64,000 nucleotides of DNA from Burkholderiales bacterium. Lineage in GTDB: Bacteria > Pseudomonadota > Gammaproteobacteria > Burkholderiales > UBA6910. The stretch spans positions 308,501 to 372,500 of the forward strand of contig BPKG01000001.1 of assembly GCA_026005015.1 (NCBI GenBank). The letters are read 5' to 3'. The notes beneath the pieces were generated by a model. That model searched no databases, was not told the origin of the DNA, and worked only from the letters and a program-made list of their open reading frames with translations. The position numbers and the translations under genes are program-made. Below are positions 32,295 through 41,504 of the stretch, one piece after another (the first letter of the stretch is position 1; every line of letters starts with the position of its first letter).

Positions 32295-34007
32295 TCAGCT
32301 TGGGTCGTGGAATTCCCTGCCGGCGCGTACGGGCTTCACGTAGCCGGCGCGCACGGCGAAGTCGCCGAAGCGCTCGCCGGGGTTGCGGTTCGCAGCGTAG
32401 TGCTCGAGGACAGGGGCGAGGACCTCCACCACCTCGTCTTCCGACAGGTTTTCCCGGTACAGCCGGTTGAGCCGCTCTCCGGTGAAACTCGCCCCCAGGT
32501 ACAGGTTGTAGCGACCGAGGCTTTTGCCCACGAGCCCGATCTCGGCGAGATACGGCCGGGCGCAACCGTTGGGGCATCCCGTCACCCGCAGCAGGATGGG
32601 CGTCTCCCTGAGGCCCAGGTTCTCCAGCACGCCTTCGAGGCGTCCCACCAGGGCCGGGAGCCACCGCTCGGCTTCCGCCATGGCGAGCCCGCAGGTGGGC
32701 AGGGCGACGCAGGACAGGGCATTGAGCCGCAGAGCGCTCATGCCTTCCGGAAGCTCCACGCCATGGGCCCGCAAGATCCGGTCGATGGCGTCCTTGTCGG
32801 CGGGCTTGACGTGGGCCACCGTCACGTTCTGGTTGGCGGTGAGGCGGAAGTCCCCGTCGTGCCGCCGGGCGATCTCCCGCAAGGCGGTCATGAGCCGCGC
32901 CTGCTCAGTGTCTTGGACGCGCCCGCTCATCACGAACAGGGTGAGATGCCAGTTTCCTTCCCGATCCTGGAACCAGCCGAAGGGATCGCCGGTCGAGTCG
33001 AAGCGGAACGGGCGGGGCGCCTCCAGGCGCCAGCCGAGCCGCTTCTCCAGTTCCTCCCGGAACCAGTCGAGCCCCCGGTCGTCGAGGGTATACTTGAGTC
33101 GGGCGTGCTTGCGGTTGGTCCGGTCCCCGTAGTCCCGCTGGACCTTGACCACCTCCTCGGCCACCTCCACCGCCTTCTCCGGCGGGCAGAAGCCGATCAC
33201 GTCCCCGAGCCGGGGGTAGGTGGCCGGCTCTCCATGGCTCATGCCCATGCCCCCGCCCACGGCGACGTTAAAGCCGAGAAGCCCTTCGCCCTCGGCGATG
33301 GCGATGAAGCCCAGGTCCTGGGCGAACACGTCTACGTCGTTGACCGGGGGCACGGCGAGCCCGATCTTGAACTTCCGCGGCAGGTAGGTCGGCCCGTACA
33401 GGGGCTCGTCATCGGGCGGTGCATCGGGCCCGGGCTTCTCGTCCAGCCAGATTTCCCGGTAGGCCCGGGTACGGGGCAGCAGGCGATCGCTGATGGCCTG
33501 GGCGACGCGGTGCACCTCCCCGTGCACCGGCGTGAGGTAGGGGTTGTTGTGGCAGATGACGTTGCGGTTGACGTCGCCGCAAGCTGCGATGGTGTTGAGC
33601 AGTGCCCGGTTGATGCCGGCGATCAGGGGTTTCAGATGGCGCTTCGGCACGCCATGGAACTGGAAAGTCTGACGCGTGGTGATGCGCAGCGTGCCGTTGG
33701 CGTAGGCACGGGCAAGAGCGTCCAGTGCCAGCCACTGGGCCGGCGTGCACACGCCTCCCGGCATCCTGACCCGCACCATGAAGCAATAGGCGGGCTCCAG
33801 CTTCTGGCGCTGGCGCTCCAGGCGCAGGTCGCGGTCGTCCTGCTGGTAGCTGCCGTGGAACTTGAGGAGCTTGGCGTCCTCCTCGGCCAGCGCCCCGGTG
33901 ACTGGGTCTTCCAGACCGATGGCGATGGTGCCCCGCAGGAAGTTGCTCGCGGCCTTGAGCGCCTCCTCGGCGGCGAGCTTGAGGCCGAGGGCCGAGGGTT
34001 CGCCCAT
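32295..34007 (-). CDS. cysI: Sulfite reductase hemoprotein subunit
   Basis: 570 aa. Six-electron reduction of sulfite to sulfide using coupled siroheme and [4Fe-4S]. The cluster/siroheme ligands are Cys433, Cys439, Cys478 and Cys482 (CVALPTC and CPNGC), within one position of the E. coli CysI numbering. [10 protein letters not shown] and GDVNRNV are siroheme/sulfite-site motifs. The start overlaps the cysJ stop (TGATG). The typical role is assimilatory; the downstream DsrE trio is an unusual partner. Confidence 0.97.
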   Translation of the reverse strand: MGEPSALGLKLAAEEALKAASNFLRGTIAIGLEDPVTGALAEEDAKLLKFHGSYQQDDRDLRLERQRQKLEPAYCFMVRVRMPGGVCTPAQWLALDALARAYANGTLRITTRQTFQFHGVPKRHLKPLIAGINRALLNTIAACGDVNRNVICHNNPYLTPVHGEVHRVAQAISDRLLPRTRAYREIWLDEKPGPDAPPDDEPLYGPTYLPRKFKIGLAVPPVNDVDVFAQDLGFIAIAEGEGLLGFNVAVGGGMGMSHGEPATYPRLGDVIGFCPPEKAVEVAEEVVKVQRDYGDRTNRKHARLKYTLDDRGLDWFREELEKRLGWRLEAPRPFRFDSTGDPFGWFQDREGNWHLTLFVMSGRVQDTEQARLMTALREIARRHDGDFRLTANQNVTVAHVKPADKDAIDRILRAHGVELPEGMSALRLNALSCVALPTCGLAMAEAERWLPALVGRLEGVLENLGLRETPILLRVTGCPNGCARPYLAEIGLVGKSLGRYNLYLGASFTGERLNRLYRENLSEDEVVEVLAPVLEHYAANRNPGERFGDFAVRAGYVKPVRAGREFHDPS

Positions 34008-35815
34008 CAGTACACGTCCCGCTGGTAGCGGCCTGCCGCCTGAAGCTCCTTCACGTAGGCGACGGCGTCTTCCCGGCTGCGGCCGCTTTCCCTGCGCACC
34101 GCCTCGATCAGGGCTTCGTGCACGTCAGGGGCCATGCGGCTCGCATCCCCGCACACGTAGAAGTGGGCGCCCTCCTCGAGCCAGGCGTAGAGCGCCCGGC
34201 TTCGATCCAGCAGGCGGTGCTGCACGTAGTCCTTGGTGGCGCCGTCCCGCGAGAAGGCCACGTCTATCTGGAGGAAGCCTTGGCGGCGGTAGTCCAGCCA
34301 CTCCCGCTGGTAGAGGAAGTCGGTGCGGAAATGGCGGTCGCCGAAGATCAGCCAGTTGCGGCCCCGGGCGCCCCTCGCCTGGCGAGTCTCGACGAAGGCC
34401 CGGAACGGGGCGATGCCGGTGCCCGCCCCCACCATGATGATGGGCGCATCGGGGTCGGCCGGCAGGCGAAAGTTGTCGTTGGCGTGGACGTAGACCGGCA
34501 CGGTGCCCGTCTCGGCGACCCGCTCCGCCAGGAAGGTGGACGCCACGCCCTTGCGGGTCCGCCCGTGGCTTTCATAGCGCACCACGCCCACGGTGAGATG
34601 CACCGTGTCGGGATCGGCCTCGTAGCTGGAGGCGATGGAGTAGAGCCGCGGCTGCAGGGGCCGCAGGGCGCTCAGAAAGTCGCTCCCTTTCAAGCCTCGC
34701 ACCGGGTAGGCCTGGAGTACGTCGATGATCTCGCGCCCGGCCAGGAACTCTCGCAGCCGGTCCCGGTTTTCCTCCCGGGCGAGCGCCGCCAGGTCGGCTG
34801 CACCGGAGAGGGTGGCCCAGCGTTCGAGGAAGGGACGGGTGAGGGTGGTGATCTCGTAGTCGCGAGCGAGCGCCTCCGCCAGGCTCGTCTCGTCCCCCTT
34901 GAGTAGCGCGACCGGCTCGGCCCCGTCGAGCCCCAGCGTCGCCAGGATTTCCTCCACCAGCGCTGGGCAGTTGCGGGGGACCACTCCCAAGGCATCACCG
35001 GGCTCGAAGACGAGCCCCGAGCCTTCGATCGCCAGCTCCAGGTGGCGCACGTCCTTGGTGGAACCCCGGCCGGTGATCTTGATGTTTTCCGCGAGTCGCG
35101 CCGGGTAAGGATTCTTTCGCGTGTAAATGGGTTCGCCCTTCAGCGCCGGCTGAAACGCCGGCCAGGAAAGCGCCGGGACTTGCGCCGGCACCGGGCCCGC
35201 TTCCTCGGCGAGGCGCCCGACCACGGCCTCGATCCAGGCGGAGGCCGTCTCCTCGAAGTCCACGTCGCACTCGGCGAGGGGGTGCAGCCGCCGCGCCCCC
35301 AGGGCCTCCAGGCGGGCGTCGAAATCCCGGCCCGTCTGGCAGAAACGCTCATAGCCCCGATCGCCCAGGGCGAGCACCGCGTATTGCAAGCCTTCCAGAC
35401 GGGGGGCCCGGCCGCTCAACAGGAATTCGTGGAAGTCCTTGGCGTTGTCCGGAGGTTCCCCTTCCCCGTAGGTGCTGGTCACGATCAGCAGGCGCCGCTC
35501 GGCCTTGAGCCGGTTTTTCTTGTAGACGCCCAAGTCTTCCACCTTGGCCCGCAGGCCCGCCTGGGCCAGCTTCTCCTGCAAGCGCCGGGCCAACTGCCTG
35601 GCGTTGCCGGTCTGGGAGCCGAACAGGATCGTCACCTCCGGCTGGGCCTCGGTCGCCAGCACTGGCGCGGCGGCAGGCCGATGGCCAGCGTATAACCCGG
35701 CCAGGTAGCCGCTCACCCATGCGGTTTGCTCCGGGGAAAGCCCTTCCACAAGCCGACGGAGGAGCTCGGCTTTCTCCCGGCTCAGGGGAAGGGTCAGATC
35801 ATCCAGTCGGCTCAT
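34007..35815 (-). CDS. cysJ: Sulfite reductase flavoprotein subunit
   Basis: 602 aa. Passes electrons from NADPH to CysI through FAD and FMN. An N-terminal flavodoxin domain ([30 protein letters not shown]) is followed by a ferredoxin-reductase-like FAD domain ([14 protein letters not shown]) and an NADPH domain ([14 protein letters not shown]). ATG 35815 is chosen; the longer reading to 35857 has no support. First gene of the minus-strand sulfur operon; its promoter lies in the AT-rich island upstream. Confidence 0.96.
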   Translation of the reverse strand: MSRLDDLTLPLSREKAELLRRLVEGLSPEQTAWVSGYLAGLYAGHRPAAAPVLATEAQPEVTILFGSQTGNARQLARRLQEKLAQAGLRAKVEDLGVYKKNRLKAERRLLIVTSTYGEGEPPDNAKDFHEFLLSGRAPRLEGLQYAVLALGDRGYERFCQTGRDFDARLEALGARRLHPLAECDVDFEETASAWIEAVVGRLAEEAGPVPAQVPALSWPAFQPALKGEPIYTRKNPYPARLAENIKITGRGSTKDVRHLELAIEGSGLVFEPGDALGVVPRNCPALVEEILATLGLDGAEPVALLKGDETSLAEALARDYEITTLTRPFLERWATLSGAADLAALAREENRDRLREFLAGREIIDVLQAYPVRGLKGSDFLSALRPLQPRLYSIASSYEADPDTVHLTVGVVRYESHGRTRKGVASTFLAERVAETGTVPVYVHANDNFRLPADPDAPIIMVGAGTGIAPFRAFVETRQARGARGRNWLIFGDRHFRTDFLYQREWLDYRRQGFLQIDVAFSRDGATKDYVQHRLLDRSRALYAWLEEGAHFYVCGDASRMAPDVHEALIEAVRRESGRSREDAVAYVKELQAAGRYQRDVY

Positions 35816-35875
35816 GCTCGATTTGTTCGGAGACGCAGCAAAAGGGGCTCGACGCACGCTCGGGCGGAGATCAGG

Positions 35876-35895
35876 ATAACCGCAAGTTATATAAT
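35876..35895. promoter_or_regulatory. LysR-type dyad overlapping a -10 element
   Basis: ATAAC-CGCAA-GTTAT (35876-35890) is a perfect 5-bp inverted repeat with the T-N11-A spacing of LysR-type binding sites. It overlaps TATATAAT at 35888-35895, a good -10 for the plus strand, while the minus strand also has promoter-like sequence toward cysJ. CysB is the obvious candidate regulator of cysJI. No binding data; inferred from symmetry and position. Confidence 0.5.
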
Positions 35896-35930
35896 TGCAA
35901 AGAATAGAGATTTATTTTTTTATTCTTTTT

Positions 35931-36026
35931 ATGTATTACTTCAATCCGGGGGTCGAGGAACCCCACTACCACATCACCCTGTGGCTGATTGACAAGGCGG
36001 AAGAGCGCAAGCGCATGCAGCAGTGA
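35931..36026 (+). CDS. Candidate 31-aa small protein
   Basis: An ATG-to-TGA frame of 32 codons beginning MYYFNPGVEEPHYHITLWLI and ending in a charged tail (residues 21-31). About 25 of the 30 codons after the ATG end in G or C, matching local coding genes, although the frame starts directly out of an AT-rich island. A TATATAAT -10 lies about 35 bp upstream. There is no Shine-Dalgarno sequence, so translation is uncertain. It could also be a remnant of a longer gene. I do not recognise the family. Confidence 0.4.
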   Translation: MYYFNPGVEEPHYHITLWLIDKAEERKRMQQ

Positions 36027-36275
36027 TGGGTGCGGTCCGGCGGGGCCTGCCGCGCCGGACCCGAAGATCTCGGCGCGAATCGTTTCCTCCCAGCGCTGGG
36101 GTGGACGAGTCTCTCTGCATGCCGCACCCCTGGTCGGATCGGTTCGCCACGGCGGGCCGTTTTGGCCATTACAATAGCGCTAGGCGTCTGGCTGATATAT
36201 ACGTCGATTGGTTCCAACCCAGCGCGGCTTTCCCGCTTCGTCGATGATTCGTCTCAGCTCATCGGGTGGGCCGGC

Positions 36276-36992
36276 ATGCCCCCGCTGACCGTGGCTCCCT
36301 CAACCGCTGGGACAGCCCCGCTTCAGGCCCTGTCGGAGCCCCAGCAGGGGCTGCTATGGCTGTTGCAGAGGGAAAAGGACGGCCTCACGGTGGATGACAT
36401 CGCCGGGCGCCTGTCGGTCACGCGCACCGCCATACGCCAGCACCTCGCGGCGCTCGAGCGGGACGGCTACGTCCACAGGCAGGTGCTGCGGCGATCCGTC
36501 GGTCGCCCGCGCCACGTTTACGCGCTCACCGCGGCGGGTGATTATCTGTTCCCGAAGCAATATCACTGGTTTTCGGCCCTGCTGCTGGAATCCCTCAAGC
36601 AGGACATGGGGCAGGAGGGGCTGATCGAGTGGCTGCGTCGGCTCGCCTACCGAGTGATCGAGCAGATCTCGCCCCGGCTCGCCGGGCTCTCGCCACCGGA
36701 GCGCGCCGAGGCGGTGGTGCGCATCATGAACGAGTTTGGCTACGACGCCCGACTCGCCGGAGGATCAAGCGAGGCCGTCGAGATCGTCGCCACCAACTGC
36801 GTCTATCACGAACTGGCCCGCGCCTTTCCCGAAGTCTGCCATTTCGATTACGCGCTGCTGGAAGGCTTGGGGGCGGTCCAGAGCGTCGAGCACCTGGAAT
36901 GCATGGTGCGGGGGGGGCCGTGTCTGCCACTTCCTGCTCTCGTCGCCCTCGGCGCCGAAGGAACTGGGCCCCCGGGCTTGATTGATTCCTGA
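36276..36992 (+). CDS. SufR-like HTH regulator with four C-terminal cysteines
   Basis: 238 aa. A DeoR/ArsR-type winged helix (about 37-80, TVDDIAGRLSVTRTAIRQHL) and a C-terminal part with Cys175, Cys188, Cys209 and Cys216. This C-x12-C-x20-C-x6-C layout resembles SufR, an Fe-S-cluster-sensing repressor. It could report on iron-sulfur or redox state and control the divergent cysJI-DsrE operon, which encodes Fe-S and siroheme proteins. Start is ATG 36276, after GGGTGGG. Longer upstream readings run through non-coding sequence. Target is inferred from position. Confidence 0.75.
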   Translation: MPPLTVAPSTAGTAPLQALSEPQQGLLWLLQREKDGLTVDDIAGRLSVTRTAIRQHLAALERDGYVHRQVLRRSVGRPRHVYALTAAGDYLFPKQYHWFSALLLESLKQDMGQEGLIEWLRRLAYRVIEQISPRLAGLSPPERAEAVVRIMNEFGYDARLAGGSSEAVEIVATNCVYHELARAFPEVCHFDYALLEGLGAVQSVEHLECMVRGGPCLPLPALVALGAEGTGPPGLIDS

Positions 36993-37301
36993 GCTTGTGG
37001 TCCCTTCGCGAGGCGGTCTCTCCTGAGGGGCTTGAAGCGGGCAGCATCCATGCTCGTTGTCATAGCATGACAGGGTTTCCCGCGAGCACAGGAGATTGCC
37101 CGAGACTTCTTCTTCTGCGGCGAGGCGGGTATCATGCGCACACCCGCTGCCGACTGAAAACGGGCCCGTGGCGCCGCGATGGGGGAGGGAAGAACAGGGA
37201 TCGTCCGTGAAGGCGATCGAAGAAGCGGGCTACGCGGAGTTCGCGGGACCGGCCGGGCAGCAGACCACGTCGGTCCGTGATTCGCCCCAGGAGAAATAGG
37301 G
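36993..37301. other. Gap between regulator gene and tRNA-Leu
   Basis: About 309 bp with no supportable gene. It contains a 6-bp dyad TGTCAT-AGC-ATGACA at 37058-37072 of unknown meaning. Short open frames here show no ribosome-binding site or recognisable product. Confidence 0.5.
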
Positions 37302-37388
37302 TGGTGCCGAGAAGAGGACTCGAACCTCCATGGGGTTGCCCCCGCTAGGACCTGAACCTAGTGCGTCTACCAATTCCGCCATCTCGGC
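37302..37388 (-). tRNA. tRNA-Leu(CAG)
   Basis: On the minus strand, acceptor GCCGAGA pairs with TCTCGGC, followed by discriminator A and encoded CCA. The anticodon loop TTCAGGT gives CAG, reading the CUG codon that dominates this GC-rich genome. The long variable arm GGGGGCAACCCC marks a class II leucine tRNA. Length 87 nt including CCA. Confidence 0.96.
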
Positions 37389-37417
37389 ACGGCTGGCAGC
37401 ACTACTGAAAGGTTTTA

Positions 37418-37445
37418 ATTTTAAAGGAACATCGGTCATTGTCAA
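37418..37445 (-). promoter_or_regulatory. Promoter of tRNA-Leu
   Basis: On the minus strand TTGACA (37445-37440) and TAAAAT (37423-37418) are 16 bp apart, a near-consensus sigma-70 promoter. The tRNA 5' end follows 29 bp after the -10. The -35 hexamer overlaps the TTG start codon of the divergent rnr gene. Confidence 0.75.
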
Positions 37446-39655
37446 CGAAACCACCCTCCATCCGCGCACTTGATCCCCAGCTCGAGGAGGAGAAAAAGAA
37501 GTACGCCCATCCTGTTCCGAGCCGGGCATTGATCCTCCGGCTATTGACGGAAGAGGGGGTGCCGATGCCCCTGGATCGGCTCGCCGCCCGTCTCGACATC
37601 AAACCCCACGAGCGAGAGGGGTTCGAGCGACGCCTCGCCGCCATGGAGCGCGACGGCCAGATCATCCGCAATCGCAAGAACGCCATCTGCGTCGCCGGCA
37701 AGCTGGGCCTCATCAAGGGCACGGTCGAAGGGCACCCCGACGGCTACGGCTTCGTGATCCCCGACGAGGGCGGGGGCGACCTGTTCCTGAGCCCCCGGGA
37801 GATGCGCAAGGTGCTCCATGGCGACCGGGTGATGGTGCGCGAGGCCGGGGTCGATCGGCGCGGCCGGCGGGAGGCCACGGTGGTGGAGGTCCTGGAGCGG
37901 GCCAACCGGGAGGTGGTGGCTCGGCTCCACGTCGAGCGGGGCGTGCGCTACGCCGTGCCGGAGGACCGGCGCATCAGCCAGGACATCCTGATTCCCGAAG
38001 GCGACGACCTGGGGGCGCGTCCCGGCCAGATCGTGGTGGTGGAGATCCTGGAGCAGCCGAGCGAGTACACCCAGCCCATCGGGCGGGTGGTGGAGGTGCT
38101 CGGCCATGCCCTCGATCCCGGCATCGAGATCGAGATCGCGGTGCGCAAGTATCACCTGCCCCACGTGTTCCCGCCCGAGGTGGAGGAGGCGACCAAGGGA
38201 TTTCCCCCGGACGTGGAGCGGCGGGAGCTGCGCGGCCGGAAAGACCTGCGATCCCTGCCTCTGGTCACCATCGACGGGGAGACGGCCCGGGATTTCGACG
38301 ACGCGGTGTATTGCCGGCGGGAGGGCAAAGGCTTCCGGCTGTGGGTGGCCATCGCCGACGTGAGCCACTACGTGCGGCACGGCGATCCCCTAGACCTGGA
38401 AGCCCGCAAGCGGGGCAACTCGGTCTATTTTCCCCGGCGGGTGATCCCCATGTTGCCGGAAGTGCTGTCCAATCACCTGTGCTCCCTCAATCCCCGGGTG
38501 GACCGCTTGTGCGTCGCCTGCGAGATGCAGGTGGACGCCCGCGGCGAAATCGCCGATTATGCTTTCTACCCGGCGGTCATGCACTCCCATGGCCGGCTAA
38601 CCTACACGGCGGCGGCTGCCGCCCTGGCCGATCCCGGGGGCGAAGAGGCGCGAGCGCTCGAGCCCCTGTTGCCCCATCTCCAGGATCTCCACCGCCTGTA
38701 CAAGGTTCTGGCGGCGGCCCGGCTCCGGCGGGGCGCTATTGATTTCGAGACCATCGAGACCCGCATCGTCTTCAACGAGGAAGGGCGCATCGAGCGCATC
38801 GTGCCCGAGCAGAGGAATGACGCCCACCGGCTGATCGAGGAGTGCATGCTGGCGGCCAACGTGTGCGCCTCCGACTTCCTCGACCGCCATGGCCATCCCA
38901 TGCTGTATCGGGTACACGAGGGACCGACGCCGGAGAAACTGGAGGCGTTGCGGGATTTCCTGCGGGAGTTCGGGCTCTCCCTGGGCGGAGGCGACGCGCC
39001 GACGGCCAAGGATTACGCCCGGCTGCTGCAGAAGATCCACGGCCGGCCCGACGCGGGCCTGCTGCAGACGGTGATGCTGCGCTCCCTCCAGCAGGCGGTC
39101 TATAGCCCCAAGAATGCGGGGCATTTCGGCCTCGCCTACGAGCGCTACACCCATTTCACCTCGCCGATCCGGCGCTACGCCGACCTGCTCATCCATCGCG
39201 CCATCAAAGCGGCGCTCAAGGGAAGACGCTACTCCCCGGGCAACTGGGAGGAGATCGGCCGCCATGTCTCCTTCACCGAGCGGCGAGCGGACGAGGCCAC
39301 CCGGGACGTGGAGAACTGGCTCAAGTGCTACTACATGAAGGACCGGGTGGGCGAGGTCTTCGAAGGCACGGTGAGCGCGGTGACCAGCTTCGGGCTGTTC
39401 GTTTCGCTGGACAACGTCTATGTGGAAGGTCTGGTCCACATCTCCGAGCTGGGCAACGACTACTTCCAGTACGACCCGGCGCGGCACCAACTGCTGGGAG
39501 AGCGCACGGGGCGGCGGTTCCGGCTGGCGGACCGGGTACGGGTGCGGGTGGCCCAGGTGGACCTGGAGACGAGCCGCATCGACTTCGTCCTGGCCGAGGA
39601 CGTGCCCGAGCAGCGCCGAAGGAGAGAGCCCGCCCGGCGCGGCCGCCGGACCTGA
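37439..39655 (+). CDS. rnr: Ribonuclease R
   Basis: 738 aa 3'-5' exoribonuclease able to degrade structured RNA. Order: winged-helix domain, cold-shock domains, the RNB catalytic domain with TIDGETARDFDDAVYCR (acidic Mg2+ ligands), and an S1 domain (GEVFEGTVSAVTSFGLFVSL) with a basic tail RRRREPARRGRR. Start is TTG with AAAGGA 10 nt upstream; it coincides with the -35 of the divergent tRNA-Leu promoter. rlmB follows by 4 bp. Confidence 0.96.
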   Translation: MSTKPPSIRALDPQLEEEKKKYAHPVPSRALILRLLTEEGVPMPLDRLAARLDIKPHEREGFERRLAAMERDGQIIRNRKNAICVAGKLGLIKGTVEGHPDGYGFVIPDEGGGDLFLSPREMRKVLHGDRVMVREAGVDRRGRREATVVEVLERANREVVARLHVERGVRYAVPEDRRISQDILIPEGDDLGARPGQIVVVEILEQPSEYTQPIGRVVEVLGHALDPGIEIEIAVRKYHLPHVFPPEVEEATKGFPPDVERRELRGRKDLRSLPLVTIDGETARDFDDAVYCRREGKGFRLWVAIADVSHYVRHGDPLDLEARKRGNSVYFPRRVIPMLPEVLSNHLCSLNPRVDRLCVACEMQVDARGEIADYAFYPAVMHSHGRLTYTAAAAALADPGGEEARALEPLLPHLQDLHRLYKVLAAARLRRGAIDFETIETRIVFNEEGRIERIVPEQRNDAHRLIEECMLAANVCASDFLDRHGHPMLYRVHEGPTPEKLEALRDFLREFGLSLGGGDAPTAKDYARLLQKIHGRPDAGLLQTVMLRSLQQAVYSPKNAGHFGLAYERYTHFTSPIRRYADLLIHRAIKAALKGRRYSPGNWEEIGRHVSFTERRADEATRDVENWLKCYYMKDRVGEVFEGTVSAVTSFGLFVSLDNVYVEGLVHISELGNDYFQYDPARHQLLGERTGRRFRLADRVRVRVAQVDLETSRIDFVLAEDVPEQRRRREPARRGRRT

Positions 39656-39659
39656 GACG

Positions 39660-40418
39660 ATGGGGCAGACGCTGGTCTACGGTTTCCACGCAGTGCTCGC
39701 CCGCCTGCGCCAGGACCCCCAGAGCGTGCGCACCCTGTACGCGGAGGCGGGGCGCGACGACCGGCGGATGCGGGAGCTGCTGACTGCGGCGGAAGCGGCC
39801 GGGGTGCGGGTGCTGCGCGTAGAACGGGGCCGTCTGGACGGCCTGACCGGGCGCGCGGCGCATCAGGGAGTGGTGGCCCAGGTGGCGTCCTGGCGGGCGA
39901 CGGCTTCCTTGGAAGAGCTGCTGGAAAAGCTCGCCGAGCCTCCTCTCCTTCTGGTGCTGGACGGGCTGCAGGATCCCCACAACCTGGGGGCCTGCTTTCG
40001 GGTGGCCGACGCCTTCGGCGTCCACGCCATCGTGGCGCCCAAGGACCGGGCCGTGGGATTGACGCCCGCGGTACGCAAGGTGGCGAGCGGGGCCGCCGAG
40101 ACGGTTCCCTTCGTGACGGTGACCAATCTGGCCCGCACCCTGGAGACCCTCAAAGCACGGCGGGTATGGGTCTGGGGCGCGGATGCCGCGGGAGAGCGCC
40201 TCCCCTCCGAGCTACCGTTGGAGGCGGGCGCGGCCTGGGTGCTCGGAGCGGAGGGTCAGGGGCTGCGGCGACTCACCCGGGAAAGGTGCGATGCCCTGGT
40301 GCGCATCCCCATGCGCGGTCAAGTGGAGAGCCTCAACGTGGCGGTGGCGGCGGGGATCTGCCTGTACGAGTCTCGCATGCGCCGCGCGGGGCTCGCCAAG
40401 GCGCAGCTAACGCCTTGA
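39660..40418 (+). CDS. rlmB: 23S rRNA (guanosine-2251-2'-O)-methyltransferase
   Basis: 252 aa SPOUT (TrmH-family) methyltransferase modifying G2251 in 23S rRNA. N-terminal substrate-binding domain, then the knotted SAM domain with LDGLQDPHNLGACFRVADAF, GAEGQGLRRL and QVESLNVAVAAG. ATG 39660 gives MGQTLVYGFHAVLARL. The stop lies inside the -35 hexamer of the next promoter. Confidence 0.96.
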   Translation: MGQTLVYGFHAVLARLRQDPQSVRTLYAEAGRDDRRMRELLTAAEAAGVRVLRVERGRLDGLTGRAAHQGVVAQVASWRATASLEELLEKLAEPPLLLVLDGLQDPHNLGACFRVADAFGVHAIVAPKDRAVGLTPAVRKVASGAAETVPFVTVTNLARTLETLKARRVWVWGADAAGERLPSELPLEAGAAWVLGAEGQGLRRLTRERCDALVRIPMRGQVESLNVAVAAGICLYESRMRRAGLAKAQLTP

Positions 40419-40443
40419 TCGATGGAAAAAACCTCCGTATAAT
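40415..40443 (+). promoter_or_regulatory. Promoter of rpsF-priB-rpsR-rplI operon
   Basis: TTGATC (40415-40420) and TATAAT (40438-40443) are exactly 17 bp apart. A strong, near-consensus promoter that begins within the rlmB stop codon and precedes rpsF by 68 bp. Confidence 0.8.
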
Positions 40444-40463
40444 GCTTCGCCCTTATCACCTTG

Positions 40464-40490
40464 CCCCACCGGTTTCGCATTGCCGGGGGG
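40464..40490 (+). promoter_or_regulatory. Candidate S6:S18 autoregulatory leader hairpin
   Basis: CCCCACCGG and CCGGGGGG can pair around a 10-nt loop in the 5' UTR of rpsF. Many bacteria have a hairpin with a CCG element here that is bound by the S6:S18 dimer to repress the operon. Assignment rests on position and the CCG-bearing stem; I have not matched the full consensus. Confidence 0.45.
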
Positions 40491-40511
40491 CTTAACCCAT
40501 AAGGAGTCTCA

Positions 40512-40901
40512 ATGCGGCATTACGAGATCGTGTTCATCGTCCACCCCGATCAGAGCGAGCAGGTGCCCGCCATGATCGAGCGGTACAAGAGCATGGTGAC
40601 CTCCCGGGGCGGAAAGATCCACCGCCTGGAGGACTGGGGGCGGCGGCAACTCGCTTATCCCATCGAGAAGGTGCACAAAGCCCACTACGTCCTCATGAAC
40701 GTAGAGTGCGACCAGAAGGCGCTGGACGAGCTGGTGCACAGCTTCAAGTTCAGCGACGCGGTGCTGCGCCATCTGGTGGTGAAGATGCGGGAAGCGGTCA
40801 CGACCCCTTCTCCCATGATGAAGGAGGAAAAAGCCCGCGCCGTGGCCCCGGTCCGGGAGGAGGAGGACAAGCCGGCCCACGCCCAAGAGGGCGCGGGCTG
40901 A
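40512..40901 (+). CDS. rpsF: 30S ribosomal protein S6
   Basis: 129 aa. Binds 16S rRNA with S18 in the platform. [20 protein letters not shown] is standard, as is [20 protein letters not shown]. The C-terminal tail (about 95-129) is charged and extended. The ATG has an excellent AAGGAG site. Confidence 0.98.
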   Translation: MRHYEIVFIVHPDQSEQVPAMIERYKSMVTSRGGKIHRLEDWGRRQLAYPIEKVHKAHYVLMNVECDQKALDELVHSFKFSDAVLRHLVVKMREAVTTPSPMMKEEKARAVAPVREEEDKPAHAQEGAG

Positions 40902-40907
40902 GGGGCG

Positions 40908-41204
40908 GTGAATCAAGTGGTGCTGTCGGGGTGGGCCGCCGCCCTGTCGCCCCTGCGGCGCACGCCCGCAGGGATTCCGGTCCTCGACTTCCGCATTCGC
41001 CACGGTTCCGAGCAGATGGAAGCGGGCCATCCGCGCCGGGTGGAGGTCGAGGTGGAGGCGGTGTGCGTGGGGTCCCTGGCAGAAAGGATCGCCGCCGCGG
41101 GGCAGGGGCGAGAGGCGCGGTTCGCCGGGTTTCTCGCCCGGCGCCGGCCGGGCAGCCCCCAGATTGCGTTGCATGTCACTGAATTCGAATTGTTGAAGGA
41201 TTGA
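40908..41204 (+). CDS. priB: Primosomal replication protein PriB
   Basis: 98 aa OB-fold single-stranded-DNA-binding protein that helps PriA and DnaT reload DnaB at stalled forks. It lies between rpsF and rpsR as in betaproteobacteria and enterics. GTG start 6 bp after rpsF. The [20 protein letters not shown] segment is typical of PriB. Confidence 0.92.
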   Translation: MNQVVLSGWAAALSPLRRTPAGIPVLDFRIRHGSEQMEAGHPRRVEVEVEAVCVGSLAERIAAAGQGREARFAGFLARRRPGSPQIALHVTEFELLKD

Positions 41205-41208
41205 AGCC

Positions 41209-41487
41209 ATGGCACGTTTCACGCGTACAGGAAAAGGCAAGGGCGGCTCGCGCCGGGAAGGCTCCCGGGCGCTATTCCGCCGGCGCAAGTTCTGCCGTTT
41301 CACGGCGGAAGGCGTCAAAGAAATCGATTACAAGGACATCGAGACACTGAAGGATTTCATCAGCGACACGGGCAAGATCATCCCCGCCCGGATCACCGGG
41401 ACCAAGGCTCGCTACCAGCGCCAGTTGTCGGTGGCCATCAAGCGGGCCCGCTTCCTGGCGCTGCTGCCCTATACCGATCTGCACTGA
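41209..41487 (+). CDS. rpsR: 30S ribosomal protein S18
   Basis: 92 aa. Contains [20 protein letters not shown] and [20 protein letters not shown], the S18 core. Slightly longer than E. coli S18 because of a Gly/Arg-rich N-terminus. A Cys in the N-terminal part is retained. Confidence 0.98.
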   Translation: MARFTRTGKGKGGSRREGSRALFRRRKFCRFTAEGVKEIDYKDIETLKDFISDTGKIIPARITGTKARYQRQLSVAIKRARFLALLPYTDLH

Positions 41488-41504
41488 GCTGAGGAGGCCG
41501 CCCC

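Noticed and set aside
31893..34028. 711-codon plus-strand frame opposite cysI
   Set aside because: Antisense shadow of cysI and the DsrE-like genes with no recognisable domain.
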